Source: an uncultured Clostridia bacterium (GTDB taxonomy: Bacteria > Bacillota > Clostridia > Peptostreptococcales > Anaerovoracaceae). Taken from it: a stretch of 64,000 bases of DNA. Position numbers and translations under genes: made by a program. Position 1 is the stretch's first letter, and each line of letters opens with the position of its first letter. The notes beneath the pieces are model-generated. The model searched no databases, was not told the origin of the DNA, and saw nothing but the letters and a program-made list of their open reading frames with translations. This document shows, one piece after another, positions 54,156 through 63,292 of the stretch. The stretch spans positions 118,000-181,999 of the forward strand of contig CALZYE010000001.1 of NCBI GenBank assembly GCA_945830395.1, given 5' to 3'.

Positions 54156-55535
54156 ATGAAACTTGGTTATGAGCTTACAATAGATCAGAAACAGCAGCTT
54201 TCCATGACACCTGAGCTTATTCAAGGGATTAAGATTCTTCAGCTCAATAACATGGATTTGTTTGACTATGTCCAAAATGAATTATTGGAAAATCCCATCT
54301 TGGAGGAGCAGAAGCCTGAAGGTAACGGAGAACTTGAAGCGGTAGAGGTTGATATTATGGAAAGCATCGCAGAGGATAACTACTTTAGCGGTGATTATCA
54401 ATTATGGGAACCGGAAAACGAGGAAGATCGATATTATTTTGAAAAGTTCACATCTGAAGAAAAGACCCTCCGGGATTTTTTGTTGGAACAATTAAGCTTT
54501 TCCAAGTTTGAAGGAATAGACAAGGAGCTGGGAAAGTTCATAATTGAGGGACTTGATGATAACGGATATTTGTCTGTACCTTCTCGTGAAATTGCTGAAA
54601 TTCTTCAAATCTCAGAGGAGAAATTTGAAGAGGTTTTGTCGGTGATTCAGGACATGGATCCCAGCGGAGTCGGCGCCAGAAATTTGGAAGAATGTCTGAA
54701 AATACAGCTTAGGCACAGGGAACAACTTACAGATATACTCTGTTATGTTATAGATAATATGCTGGAAGATGTGGCAGGCAACAGGATTTCTAAAATTGCA
54801 AAGACTATTGGGACTACACCGAAACATACGCAGGAAATTGTTGACAGGATTCGCGGTCTTGAACCGAAACCGGGCAGACAGTTTGCAGGCAGAGGAGAAA
54901 ATACGAAGTATGTTATTCCCGATGTTTTTTTGGAGAAAGTTAACGGTGAATATGTGCTGACAACCAATGATGCCAGCATACCGACGCTGACGATAAGCCC
55001 ATATTATAAAGAACTTGTCCATAAAGCTAAGGATGATAATGAACTTAATCAGTATTTGAGCGACAGATTCAGCTCCGCAAAATGGCTTATAAAGAGTATA
55101 AAGCAGAGAGAAGATACGATTTTTAATGTAGCTCGGGCAATAATCGGCTTTCAAAAGGATTTCTTTGAAAAAGGCGAGAAACACATTAAGCCCCTAACAC
55201 TTAAACAGATAGCGGAAACCTTAGAAATACATGAATCTACAGTTAGCAGAGCTATAAACGGAAAATATATTCAGTGTCCCATGGGGGTCTTTGAACTGAG
55301 ATATTTCTTTTCCGGAGGAGTTTACAGAACTGGTGAAGATGAGGGATTGTCTTCTAACAGTGTAAAGTCTATAATAAAGGATATTGTGGATGGAGAAAAT
55401 CAAAAAAAACCGTTTAGTGATCAGGATATGGTAAAGATACTGAAGGAAAAGGGGATAGAAATTTCCCGAAGAACTGTCGCAAAATACAGAGAAGAGATGG
55501 GAATTCTTTCTTCTTCTAAAAGACGACGCTTTTAA
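54156..55535 (+). CDS. rpoN: RNA polymerase sigma-54 factor
   Basis: The 459-residue protein is sigma-54. Region I is Q- and L-rich (LTIDQKQQLSMTPELIQGIKIL), an acidic region II follows, and the core-binding and DNA-binding domains end with the RpoN box SRRTVAKYREEMG. Transcription from its -24/-12 promoters needs enhancer-binding ATPases, none of which are in this window. GGAG precedes the ATG by 5 nt. It lies upstream of gap, where some Firmicutes carry cggR. Confidence 0.96.
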   Translation: MKLGYELTIDQKQQLSMTPELIQGIKILQLNNMDLFDYVQNELLENPILEEQKPEGNGELEAVEVDIMESIAEDNYFSGDYQLWEPENEEDRYYFEKFTSEEKTLRDFLLEQLSFSKFEGIDKELGKFIIEGLDDNGYLSVPSREIAEILQISEEKFEEVLSVIQDMDPSGVGARNLEECLKIQLRHREQLTDILCYVIDNMLEDVAGNRISKIAKTIGTTPKHTQEIVDRIRGLEPKPGRQFAGRGENTKYVIPDVFLEKVNGEYVLTTNDASIPTLTISPYYKELVHKAKDDNELNQYLSDRFSSAKWLIKSIKQREDTIFNVARAIIGFQKDFFEKGEKHIKPLTLKQIAETLEIHESTVSRAINGKYIQCPMGVFELRYFFSGGVYRTGEDEGLSSNSVKSIIKDIVDGENQKKPFSDQDMVKILKEKGIEISRRTVAKYREEMGILSSSKRRRF

Positions 55536-55658
55536 CGCTTTCAATATGCAGCAATTCTTGTCAAACCTTATTTCATGTGAAAAGAAATGAAGCTTTGCTG
55601 CAGATATGAATAGATAAACTGATGTATACTTTATTGATGCCGAAAGGAGAATGTTGAG

Positions 55659-56678
55659 ATGGCAGTTAAGGTAGGAATTAGTGGATTCGGAAGAATCGCA
55701 AGAGTTATGATTCGCGCGGCAATGGATATGCCGAATGTGGAAATCTGTGGAATCAATATTAGAAATGCAGACATAGACTATATGGTTTATATGTTGAAAT
55801 ATGATTCCACATTCGGTCGTTTCCCAAGGGAACTTGGAAAATACGAAGACGGTCTTATTATCGATGGAAAGAAAGTGAAGGTTTATAGTGAATCTGACGC
55901 TAAAAACATCGACTGGACTCTTTGTGGAGCAGAATATATTCTGGAAGCTACCGGAGCTTATAACACCACGGAAAAGGCTATGGTTCATATCGAAAACGGA
56001 GGAGCCAAAAAGGTTATAATTACGGCGCCTGCAAAAGATGCAGACACACCTACATTTGTTTATAAGGTAAACACTGATAAGTACAGCCCGGACATGAAGG
56101 TCGTATCAAATGCATCATGTACTACAAACTGTTTGGCACCGCTTTGCAAGGTTCTTGAGGATAACTTCGGAATAGATCAGGGACTTATGTCAACTATACA
56201 TGCAGCTACAGCAAAGCAGCATGTAGTGGATGCCCGTTCGCAGAAGGACTGGAGAACGGGAAGAAGCGTATTCGGAAATGTCATTCCTTCAAGCACAGGT
56301 GCGGCAAAGGCGGTGGGACTGGTTATCCCTGAACTTAAGGGTAAGATGACAGGTATTTCTTACAGAGTACCTACAGCAGATGTTTCGGTAGTTGATTTGA
56401 ACATAATCTTAAAGAAGTCCACATCATATGAAGAAATCTGTAAGGCGGTAAAAGAGGCTTCGGAAACATACCTTAAAGGAGTTATTGAATATGTTGATGA
56501 TGAAGTTGTTTCCGGTGATTTTATCGCCGACTCCAACACATCGATTTTCGATGCAAAAGAAGGTATTGAGCTTAATGACAAGTTCTTCAAGCTGGTATCA
56601 TACTATGACAACGAATACGGCTATTCATGCAAAACTCTTGAACTTGCAAGGTTTATGAATGAGGCGGACAAAAAATAA
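55659..56678 (+). CDS. gap: Glyceraldehyde-3-phosphate dehydrogenase
   Basis: The 339-residue glycolytic enzyme has the catalytic SNASCTTNCLAP and the usual Rossmann start GISGFGRIARVM. In the loop after the second strand, where NAD-specific enzymes have Asn-Asp, it has GINIRNADIDYM, with Ile in place of the Asp and an Arg next to it, so cofactor preference may be altered. AGGAG lies 9 nt before ATG. The upstream region has TGCAGCAA/TTGCTGCA (55547-55554, 55595-55602) around TTTCATGTGAAA, a possible operator. pgk and tpiA follow on the same strand. Confidence 0.94.
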   Translation: MAVKVGISGFGRIARVMIRAAMDMPNVEICGINIRNADIDYMVYMLKYDSTFGRFPRELGKYEDGLIIDGKKVKVYSESDAKNIDWTLCGAEYILEATGAYNTTEKAMVHIENGGAKKVIITAPAKDADTPTFVYKVNTDKYSPDMKVVSNASCTTNCLAPLCKVLEDNFGIDQGLMSTIHAATAKQHVVDARSQKDWRTGRSVFGNVIPSSTGAAKAVGLVIPELKGKMTGISYRVPTADVSVVDLNIILKKSTSYEEICKAVKEASETYLKGVIEYVDDEVVSGDFIADSNTSIFDAKEGIELNDKFFKLVSYYDNEYGYSCKTLELARFMNEADKK

Positions 56679-56741
56679 AATCAATTGGGAAACAGAATCG
56701 ATTGAGATAGAATGATGTTTTTGGAGACCGGGAGAAAAAAT

Positions 56742-57926
56742 ATGAAAAAGACAGTTAGAGATGTTGATGTTAGAAATAAAAAGGTTATCGTAAGATGTGA
56801 TTTTAATGTTCCCATGGAGGAAGGCAAAATTACAGACGATACGAGAATTAAGGCGGCGCTGCCTACAATTAAGTATTTACTGGATAATAAAGCCGCTTTA
56901 ATATTAATGTCTCATTTGGGACGGCCGAAGGGAGAAGCTAAGATGGAATTTTCTTTGGCGCCTGTTGCAGAAAGACTGTCAGAGTATTTAGGAGCCTGCG
57001 TTAAGTTTAAGTCATCTCCGAAAGTTGTGGATGAAGAAATAAAAAGAGAAGTTTCAGAACTGAAATCAGGAGAAATTCTTCTGTTGGAGAATGTGCGCTT
57101 TCGCAAGGAGGAAACAGACAATGATCCGAAGTTTGCAAAAGAACTTGCATCTCTTGCAGATTTGTTTGTTCAGGAGGCTTTCGGCACGGCGCATAGAGCC
57201 CATGCCTCAACTGCGGGAATTGCGGCGTATCTGCCGGCAGTTTCAGGATTTCTCATTGAAAAAGAAGTGAAATTTCTCGGAGGGGCGGTGGAAAATCCTA
57301 AACGCCCGTTCGTTGCTGTAATGGGTGGTGCAAAGGTAGGTGACAAGATTCCCGTAATTGAAAATCTGCTGACAAAGGTGGATTCTCTGATAATAGGCGG
57401 TGGAATGTCATACACATTTTACAAGGCCATGGGGCTGGAAATCGGGAAATCAATCTTGGACACAGATAATGTTGAACTTGCAAAATCCCTTATGGAGAAG
57501 GCTGAAAAGATGGGAGTGAAATTACTTCTTCCCGTGGATGTGGTCTGTGCAAAGGAATTCAGCAATGATTCTGAAATTGCAGTATTCAAAAGAGAAAGTA
57601 TAGATGCAGGTTACATGGGGCTTGACATAGGACCTGAGACGATTAAGAATTTCGAGGATACCTTAAGAAAGGCGGCAACAGTTGTTTGGAACGGTCCTAT
57701 GGGAGTATTTGAGATGGACAACTTTGCGGCGGGAACTAAGGCTGTCGCAGAGATATTGGCAGATGTAGAAGCCGTAACTATTATAGGAGGCGGAGATTCC
57801 GCTGCGGCAGTTGAAAAATTCGGGCTTGCTCACAAAATGTCCCATATTTCCACAGGTGGTGGAGCATCTTTGGAATTTTTAGAGGGCAAGACATTACCGG
57901 GAATTGATGTAATACAGGATAAGTAA
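56742..57926 (+). CDS. pgk: Phosphoglycerate kinase
   Basis: The 394-residue glycolytic kinase makes ATP from 1,3-bisphosphoglycerate. [19 protein letters not shown] near the start, MSHLGRPKG, and the C-terminal [13 protein letters not shown] are diagnostic. ATG 56742 follows GGGAG by 6 nt; the open frame extends to 56712 without a ribosome binding site. It lies 63 nt after gap. A perfect hairpin overlaps its stop codon. Confidence 0.97.
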   Translation: MKKTVRDVDVRNKKVIVRCDFNVPMEEGKITDDTRIKAALPTIKYLLDNKAALILMSHLGRPKGEAKMEFSLAPVAERLSEYLGACVKFKSSPKVVDEEIKREVSELKSGEILLLENVRFRKEETDNDPKFAKELASLADLFVQEAFGTAHRAHASTAGIAAYLPAVSGFLIEKEVKFLGGAVENPKRPFVAVMGGAKVGDKIPVIENLLTKVDSLIIGGGMSYTFYKAMGLEIGKSILDTDNVELAKSLMEKAEKMGVKLLLPVDVVCAKEFSNDSEIAVFKRESIDAGYMGLDIGPETIKNFEDTLRKAATVVWNGPMGVFEMDNFAAGTKAVAEILADVEAVTIIGGGDSAAAVEKFGLAHKMSHISTGGGASLEFLEGKTLPGIDVIQDK

Positions 57927-57940
57927 TTATCCTGTATTTT
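57911..57940 (+). repeat. Perfect 12-bp hairpin over the pgk stop codon
   Basis: AATACAGGATAA (57911-57922) and TTATCCTGTATT (57927-57938) flank GTAA, and the stop codon lies in the loop. Only four T end the 3' arm, so termination would be partial; it may lower tpiA expression relative to pgk or stabilise the gap-pgk mRNA. Confidence 0.75.
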
Positions 57941-57997
57941 AACCTCAAATGGTGCCAAAAATAAAGTAACGGATGATTTAGAAGTTGGAGGATTATA

Positions 57998-58753
57998 ATG
58001 TCAATTAGAATTCCTTTTATTGCAGGAAACTGGAAGATGTTTAAAACCAAGAAAGAAGCTTTGGAGTTTGTAGAAACATTTAAACGGCTGTATAAAGATA
58101 CAGATATTAAAACAGCAATATGTGCACCTTTTACACAGTTGGATACTCTGAAGGAAGCTCTAAAGGAAACAGAGATTGGAGTCGGAGCACAGAATGTTCA
58201 TTTTGAAGATGAAGGAGCTTATACCGGAGAGGTTTCTGTGGCAATGCTTAAGGAAATCGGAGTAGATTACTGCATCATCGGGCATTCTGAAAGAAGGCAG
58301 TATTTTAATGAAACCGATGAAACTGTCAATAAAAAAATTAAAAAGCTTATTGCAGGCAGCGAAATCACTCCTATTCTTTGCGTGGGGGAAAACCTTGAGC
58401 AAAGAGAAGCGGGGAAAGAGAGGGAAGTTGTTTCCAATCAGATTAAGGCTGATTTGACGGGGCTTGAAGCATCAGAGGCAGCTAAACTTGTTATCGCATA
58501 CGAACCTATATGGGCCATTGGAACGGGAAAGACCGCAACACCTGCCCAGGCGGAGGAAATGTGTGCCTTAATAAGAGAAACTATCAAGCAGCTATATGAT
58601 GAAGATACCTGCGATAAGGTTATTATTCAGTACGGTGGCAGCGTTAAACCTGAAAATGCAACCGAGATTATGAACATGGATGAAATCGATGGAGCATTGG
58701 TAGGCGGTGCAAGCCTTGTACCGGAGAAATTTATGGGAATCATTAACTTTTAG
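57998..58753 (+). CDS. tpiA: Triosephosphate isomerase
   Basis: The 251-residue TIM-barrel enzyme interconverts glyceraldehyde-3-phosphate and dihydroxyacetone phosphate. AGNWKMFKT carries the catalytic Lys, CIIGHSERR the catalytic His, and AYEPIWAIGTGKTA the catalytic Glu and loop 6. GGAGG lies 6 nt before the ATG. It follows pgk by 71 nt, with gpsA (another DHAP-using enzyme) elsewhere in the window. Confidence 0.97.
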   Translation: MSIRIPFIAGNWKMFKTKKEALEFVETFKRLYKDTDIKTAICAPFTQLDTLKEALKETEIGVGAQNVHFEDEGAYTGEVSVAMLKEIGVDYCIIGHSERRQYFNETDETVNKKIKKLIAGSEITPILCVGENLEQREAGKEREVVSNQIKADLTGLEASEAAKLVIAYEPIWAIGTGKTATPAQAEEMCALIRETIKQLYDEDTCDKVIIQYGGSVKPENATEIMNMDEIDGALVGGASLVPEKFMGIINF

Positions 58754-58821
58754 TGCTTGATTTTTATGTTCTATTATGCTATGGTAAAATAGTTACAGAA
58801 AAAAAGATTAAGGAGTATTTT

Positions 58822-59055
58822 ATGAATACAGCGTTGATGATTATTCTGGCTATTGTAAGTGTTATACTTATTTTGAGCGTATTGTTTCAAGAAGGTAACA
58901 GTGACGGACTTTCAGGTTCGATTGCAGGCGGAGCCGAGCAGTTGTTCGGAAAAAAGAGAGGACGCGGTTATCAGGGTATTTTGAACAAGATTACAATTGT
59001 AACTGCAGTTTTGTTTATAGTACTGTCATTGATTCTTGTAGCTACTGCTAAATAG
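58822..59055 (+). CDS. secG: Preprotein translocase subunit SecG
   Basis: The 77-residue protein has two hydrophobic helices (near residues 1-20 and 52-75) with the SecG-like linker [20 protein letters not shown]. It is an accessory part of the SecYEG channel in the membrane. ATG 58822 follows AAGGAG by 6 nt; the frame is open further up but without similarity. In many Firmicutes secG precedes rnr and smpB; here hppA follows. Confidence 0.9.
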   Translation: MNTALMIILAIVSVILILSVLFQEGNSDGLSGSIAGGAEQLFGKKRGRGYQGILNKITIVTAVLFIVLSLILVATAK

Positions 59056-59086
59056 CTTTTTTAATAAGTTTATATTTTTTTTCGCA

Positions 59087-59111
59087 AGGAGGTGCTGGTT
59101 CAGCCCCTCCT
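59087..59111 (+). promoter_or_regulatory. Hairpin carrying a Shine-Dalgarno copy before hppA
   Basis: AGGAGG (59087-59092) and GCTG (59094-59097) pair with CAGC (59101-59104) and CCTCCT (59106-59111) around a GTT loop, with one T/C mismatch. The real hppA ribosome binding site AGGAGG is at 59129-59134, so CCTCCT could pair with either copy. There is no ATG behind the first one. Confidence 0.6.
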
Positions 59112-59140
59112 ATATAGCGTTAAATTTTAGGAGGTATTAT

Positions 59141-61153
59141 ATGGAGTTAAAGCTTATTGCTCCGATTTGTGCGTTAATCGCTTTGATAGTTGCGTTTGCA
59201 TTATCGAGATGGATTAAGCAGTGCAATGAGGGAAATGAAAGAATGAAGGAAATTTCCGGATACATCCGTGAGGGTGCGTTCGCATTCCTGAAGAGAGAAT
59301 ACAAATTTATGGTGGTGGTAATCGTTTGCCTTGCCATCTTGTTGAGCGTATTCATCGATACCACAACGGGAGTACTGTATGTATTTGGTGCGTTGTTATC
59401 TGTTTTTGCAGGTTTCTTCGGAATGAATGTTGCTACGCTTGGTAATGTAAGAACAGCTGCGGCTGCTGAAGAATCAGGTATGGCAAAGGCACTTAAGGTT
59501 GCTTTCAGAAGTGGTGCGGTTATGGGACTATGCGTTGCGGGTCTGGGTCTTTTAGGTCTGGGTATAATCGTTTATGTCCTGGATCTTGCTAAAATCGTTC
59601 AGTGTGTTACGGGATTTGGCTTCGGTGCTTCTTCTATGGCGCTGTTCGGTCGTGTCGGAGGCGGTATCTACACCAAGGCGGCGGATGTGGGAGCTGACCT
59701 TGTAGGTAAAGTTGAAGCGGGAATCCCTGAGGATGATCCGAGAAACCCTGCCGTTATTGCAGACAATGTAGGTGATAATGTAGGTGATGTTGCGGGAATG
59801 GGTTCAGACCTGTTTGAATCATATGTAAGCTCGATTATTTCCGCTATTACACTGGCGGCCGTTTCAGTAAAGGAAGCAGGAATGAATGCAAGTTTCTCTG
59901 AAAATGATGCTGCAATGTTTCCTCTAATCTTGGCTGCTATCGGTTTGATTGCATCCGTAATTGCCATTCTGTGTGTAAGGGGAAGCGAGAATTCGAATCC
60001 TGCCAAGTCATTGGATATGGCAACATATATAAGTGCAGTAATAGTAGTTGTTGCGTCTGTGTTCCTGAGTAAATATATGCTTGGAAGTATGGAATATGCT
60101 TATGCCATTATTGCAGGTCTTGTTGTAGGCGTTGCTATCGGTAAACTTACAGAAGTTTATACATCGGCAGATTTCAGACATGTTAAGAAAATAGCCGAAC
60201 AGTCTCAGACAGGTTCCGCTACAACAATTATCAGCGGTTTGGGTGTTGGAATGATGTCTACTCTGTGGCCTATCATCTGCATTGCGGTCGGTATCTATGT
60301 GGCTTATAAGTTTGCAGGCGTATACGGAATCGCTCTTTCAGCAGTTGGTATGCTTTCGATTACAGGAATTACCGTAGCAGTCGACGCTTACGGTCCCGTA
60401 TCTGATAATGCCGGCGGAATTGCGGAGATGTCGGAACTTCCTGAGGGAGTTAGAAATATTACCGATAAACTTGATGCGGTGGGTAATACTACAGCTGCTA
60501 TAGGTAAGGGTTTTGCAATTTGTTCAGCGGCATTGACAGCGCTTGCGCTGTTTGTATCCTTTGCAACGGTTGCTCACCTTGACAGAATCGATTTGCTCAG
60601 CCCGATTGTAATTATCGGTCTGTTTATCGGGGCTATGCTTCCGTTCATATTCTCTGCACTTACGATGAACTCAGTGGGTAAGGCAGCTAACGATATGATT
60701 GAAGAAGTTAGAAGACAGTTCCGTGAAGATAAGGGAATCATGGAAGGAACATCAAAGCCTAATTACACAAGATGTGTTGATATTTCAACTACAGCAGCTT
60801 TGAGAGAGATGATTGTTCCCGGACTTATGGCAATCATTTGCCCTGTAGCGGTAGGATTTATTTTAGGTTCAGATGCTCTTGGCGGAATGCTTGCAGGAGC
60901 TTTGGCATCAGGTGTTTTATTAGCTATCATGATGGCTAATGCAGGCGGTGCTTGGGATAATGCAAAGAAATTCGTTGAAGAAGGTAACTACGGCGGAAAG
61001 GGTTCGGAGACTCATAAAGCTGCAGTTGTTGGAGATACTGTAGGTGATCCTTTTAAAGATACTTCCGGTCCTTCAATTAACATTCTGATTAAGCTTATGA
61101 CAATCGTGTCCTTAGTATTCGCTCCACTGTTTGGAAACGGAATTTTAGGCTAA
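59141..61153 (+). CDS. hppA: Membrane-bound H+/Na+-translocating pyrophosphatase (K+-dependent type)
   Basis: The 670-residue protein has about 16 hydrophobic helices and hydrolyses pyrophosphate to pump H+ or Na+ out of the cell. The substrate motif [35 protein letters not shown] and the late [14 protein letters not shown] are intact. GNTTAA with Ala452 in the position that is Lys in K+-independent enzymes marks it as K+-dependent; H+ versus Na+ specificity is not decided by this. The strong AGGAGG 6 nt before the ATG lies downstream of the hairpin described at 59087. A terminator follows. Confidence 0.95.
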   Translation: MELKLIAPICALIALIVAFALSRWIKQCNEGNERMKEISGYIREGAFAFLKREYKFMVVVIVCLAILLSVFIDTTTGVLYVFGALLSVFAGFFGMNVATLGNVRTAAAAEESGMAKALKVAFRSGAVMGLCVAGLGLLGLGIIVYVLDLAKIVQCVTGFGFGASSMALFGRVGGGIYTKAADVGADLVGKVEAGIPEDDPRNPAVIADNVGDNVGDVAGMGSDLFESYVSSIISAITLAAVSVKEAGMNASFSENDAAMFPLILAAIGLIASVIAILCVRGSENSNPAKSLDMATYISAVIVVVASVFLSKYMLGSMEYAYAIIAGLVVGVAIGKLTEVYTSADFRHVKKIAEQSQTGSATTIISGLGVGMMSTLWPIICIAVGIYVAYKFAGVYGIALSAVGMLSITGITVAVDAYGPVSDNAGGIAEMSELPEGVRNITDKLDAVGNTTAAIGKGFAICSAALTALALFVSFATVAHLDRIDLLSPIVIIGLFIGAMLPFIFSALTMNSVGKAANDMIEEVRRQFREDKGIMEGTSKPNYTRCVDISTTAALREMIVPGLMAIICPVAVGFILGSDALGGMLAGALASGVLLAIMMANAGGAWDNAKKFVEEGNYGGKGSETHKAAVVGDTVGDPFKDTSGPSINILIKLMTIVSLVFAPLFGNGILG

Positions 61154-61169
61154 TTTATTAGGACTTTTA

Positions 61170-61212
61170 GGCTGTAGCACAATCACCTTCTGATTGTTGT
61201 TACAGCCTTTTT
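61170..61212 (+). terminator. Intrinsic terminator after hppA
   Basis: GGCTGTA (61170-61176) pairs with TACAGCC (61201-61207) and ACAATCA (61179-61185) with TGATTGT (61191-61197), followed by TTTTT. Strong. Confidence 0.9.
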
Positions 61213-61268
61213 GTATCAGAGGATTACCTGATTCTCACATGATGCAGAAGAAATTTAGAGAGGGTAGG

Positions 61269-61892
61269 ATGATTGAGTTATTCGTATATTTAGGAGTTTT
61301 GACTATAATAGGGGGGCTTCTTCTGTTTAAGGGAAGAGACCTTTTTAAGCCTATGGTGTCGTTAACATGCTTTATAATTACATTTAATTCTGTTCTTCAA
61401 AAAATAGGTACGGAAAAAAACAATCTTATAATTGCGGCATTATCCGGACTTGTTGTTGCGATGCTTGCAGGTTTTGTAATAAAGTGTGGGGTTTTTCTAT
61501 TAGGTGCAGGAGCGGGGGTTGTTGCGGCTATAATGGCAAAGCCGTTTATTCCTAAAGAATACGATGAGTTTAAGTATGTCGTCTATAGTATAATATTAGT
61601 CATAGTAATAATGCTCTTCGTAAAGTCATTGGATTTGCTGATTACCGTGTCTACGGCTGCCAACGGGGGAGCTTTGTTTGTAATGCCGAGTCTGTATATG
61701 GCAACAAATTATAAAAATCTTATGTCTCAGGTAGGCAAAACGCCTTGGGATACCATGAGAAACATGAATAACAGAATTTTTTACGACATGGTTAAAGACA
61801 GACCTGTGCTGGTTGCTGCGGCAGTATCTGCTATTATTTTAGCGGGAATTATAGTTCAGATTAAGACTAACAGGAAACATATTTATGGGTAA
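61269..61892 (+). CDS. DUF4203/TMEM198-like multipass membrane protein
   Basis: The 207-residue protein has about six hydrophobic helices; glycine-rich segments such as GVFLLGAGAGVVAAIMAKPF recall the DUF4203 (TMEM198-like) group. The function is unknown. ATG 61269 follows AGAGGG by 5 nt; other in-frame ATGs at 61236-61239 are less well placed. It overlaps the next gene by 8 nt, which suggests the two membrane proteins work together. Confidence 0.7.
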   Translation: MIELFVYLGVLTIIGGLLLFKGRDLFKPMVSLTCFIITFNSVLQKIGTEKNNLIIAALSGLVVAMLAGFVIKCGVFLLGAGAGVVAAIMAKPFIPKEYDEFKYVVYSIILVIVIMLFVKSLDLLITVSTAANGGALFVMPSLYMATNYKNLMSQVGKTPWDTMRNMNNRIFYDMVKDRPVLVAAAVSAIILAGIIVQIKTNRKHIYG

Positions 61893-62334
61893 TTTTATAA
61901 CGACATTTCTTATATCTATGACGCCGGTTGCCGAGCTCAGGGCAGCGATTCCTTTTGCTGTTGCAAATGACATTAATCCTGTTATTGCGTATTTAATAGT
62001 CGTAGCAGGAAACATGGTTCCCGTACCATTTATTATTGTCTTTATAAGGAATATATTCAAGGTTTTAAGAGAGAAAAGCCCTAAAATGGACAGGTATATC
62101 ACAAGACTGGAGAAAAAGGCTGATATAAAAGCTGATGCAATAAGAAAGTACGAGAAGTTCGGTCTGTTTATGCTGGTGGCAATACCTCTTCCGGGAACGG
62201 GGGCTTGGACAGGTGCTCTTGTTGCCGCCATGCTTGACATGAGACTAAAATCGGCAGTGCCTATGATTTTTTTGGGAGTATGTGCTGCCGGAGGGATAGT
62301 TATGCTTCTGACACTGGGTATTATCAGCATTTAG
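61885..62334 (+). CDS. Small multi-drug export protein (COG2426-like)
   Basis: The 149-residue protein begins FLISMTPVAELRAAIPFA and has the second-half motif IPLPGTGAWTGALVAAML, both typical of the COG2426 family. Four hydrophobic helices are visible. The family is called multidrug export protein by annotation, but its substrate is not known, and the motif resembles DedA-like re-entrant loops. It overlaps the previous gene by 8 nt. Confidence 0.85.
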   Translation: MGNFITTFLISMTPVAELRAAIPFAVANDINPVIAYLIVVAGNMVPVPFIIVFIRNIFKVLREKSPKMDRYITRLEKKADIKADAIRKYEKFGLFMLVAIPLPGTGAWTGALVAAMLDMRLKSAVPMIFLGVCAAGGIVMLLTLGIISI

Positions 62335-62383
62335 TAGATGTTATATCAGATATAAAAAACATCTGCCAAAAAAACAAGGTTAA

Positions 62384-62411
62384 AATAGAGGACCCGTGAG
62401 AGTCCTCTATT
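62384..62411. terminator. Bidirectional terminator between convergent genes
   Basis: AATAGAGGAC (62384-62393) and GTCCTCTATT (62402-62411) form a perfect 10-bp stem. On the minus strand it is followed by TTTT and ends the crt transcript; on the plus strand the T-run is weaker. A second hairpin (AGATGTT 62336-62342 with AACATCT 62358-62364) lies just before it. Confidence 0.8.
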
Positions 62412-62442
62412 AGTTTACATTCATTATATCTATAATTAAGTT

Positions 62443-63219
62443 TTATTTGTTCTTCCACTCAGCTTTACGCTTTTCCATGAAAGCGGACATTCCTTCAAAC
62501 TTATCCTCTGATCCGAAGCAAGCGGTAGAAGCTTCAACTTCAAACTGGCATCCGGATCTGAGATTCATATCCATACCCTCGTTTATTGCAACCTTTGCCT
62601 GGGCTATGGCGATAGGAGCCTTGGAAGCGATAGTGTTTGCCAGCTTTTCCGCAGCCTCCATAAGTTCTTCAGAAGGAACAACTCTTTCTACGAGACCGAT
62701 CCTGTGAGCTTCTGTAGCGTCAATCATTTCTGCTGTGTAGATGAGATATTTTGCAATTCCTTTACCAACCAGACGAGCAAGTCTCTGTGTGCCGCCAAAT
62801 CCCGGTATGATTCCAAGACCGACTTCAGGCTGTCCGAATTTTGCCTTGTCGGAAGCGATACGAATGTCACAAGCCATTGCAAGCTCACATCCTCCGCCTA
62901 AGGCAAATCCGTTAATTGCAGCTATGAAAGGTTTCGGCATACGGTCAATAGCGTTCATAACCTTGTGTCCCGCCTGCATCATAGCTCTGCCGTCTACAGC
63001 GTTAAGATCTTTCATCTGAGAAATGTCCGCACCTGCAACGAAAGCTTTTCCTTCGCCTGTGAGGATGACAGCTTTTACATTCTCATCTGTTTTGATTTCG
63101 CCCAAAACGGCTGATAACTCGGACAGAACTTCGGTGTTAAGTGCATTAAGCGCTTTTGGTCTGTTGATAGTAAGGTAACCGATATTGCCTTTTACTTCAT
63201 ACTTGATGTTTTCGTACAT
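62443..63219 (-). CDS. crt: Enoyl-CoA hydratase/isomerase; probable 3-hydroxybutyryl-CoA dehydratase
   Basis: The 258-residue crotonase-family enzyme hydrates enoyl-CoA. Oxyanion-hole motifs GKAFVAGADIS and GFALGGGCELAMACD, and the catalytic Glu in FGQPEVGLGIIPGFGG, are present. It most resembles clostridial Crt, a step of butyrate formation, but it stands alone without bcd, etf, hbd or thl, so a role in other beta-oxidation-like reactions is possible. AAGGAG lies about 9 nt before the ATG. A Rex-like operator covers its promoter. Confidence 0.9.
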   Translation of the reverse strand: MYENIKYEVKGNIGYLTINRPKALNALNTEVLSELSAVLGEIKTDENVKAVILTGEGKAFVAGADISQMKDLNAVDGRAMMQAGHKVMNAIDRMPKPFIAAINGFALGGGCELAMACDIRIASDKAKFGQPEVGLGIIPGFGGTQRLARLVGKGIAKYLIYTAEMIDATEAHRIGLVERVVPSEELMEAAEKLANTIASKAPIAIAQAKVAINEGMDMNLRSGCQFEVEASTACFGSEDKFEGMSAFMEKRKAEWKNK

Positions 63220-63255
63220 TTCCTAAACTCCTTTACTGCATCAAAGTTTAATACT

Positions 63256-63292
63256 TTGTTATTAATATAACACTTTGTATGTAGGATTTCAA
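63256..63292 (-). promoter_or_regulatory. Promoter of crt with Rex-like operator
   Basis: On the minus strand TTGAAA (63287-63292) and TATATT (63264-63269) are spaced by 17 nt. The -10 box lies inside TTGTTATTAATATAACAC (63256-63273), a dyad close to the clostridial Rex consensus TTGTTAA-N4-TTAACAA (11 of 14 fixed positions). Rex is an NADH sensor known to repress crt genes in clostridia. Confidence 0.5.

Noticed and set aside
55221..55988. A 255-codon minus-strand open frame across the rpoN-gap junction.
   Set aside because: It is antisense to two well-supported genes, rich in His, Ser and Phe runs, and has no family resemblance.
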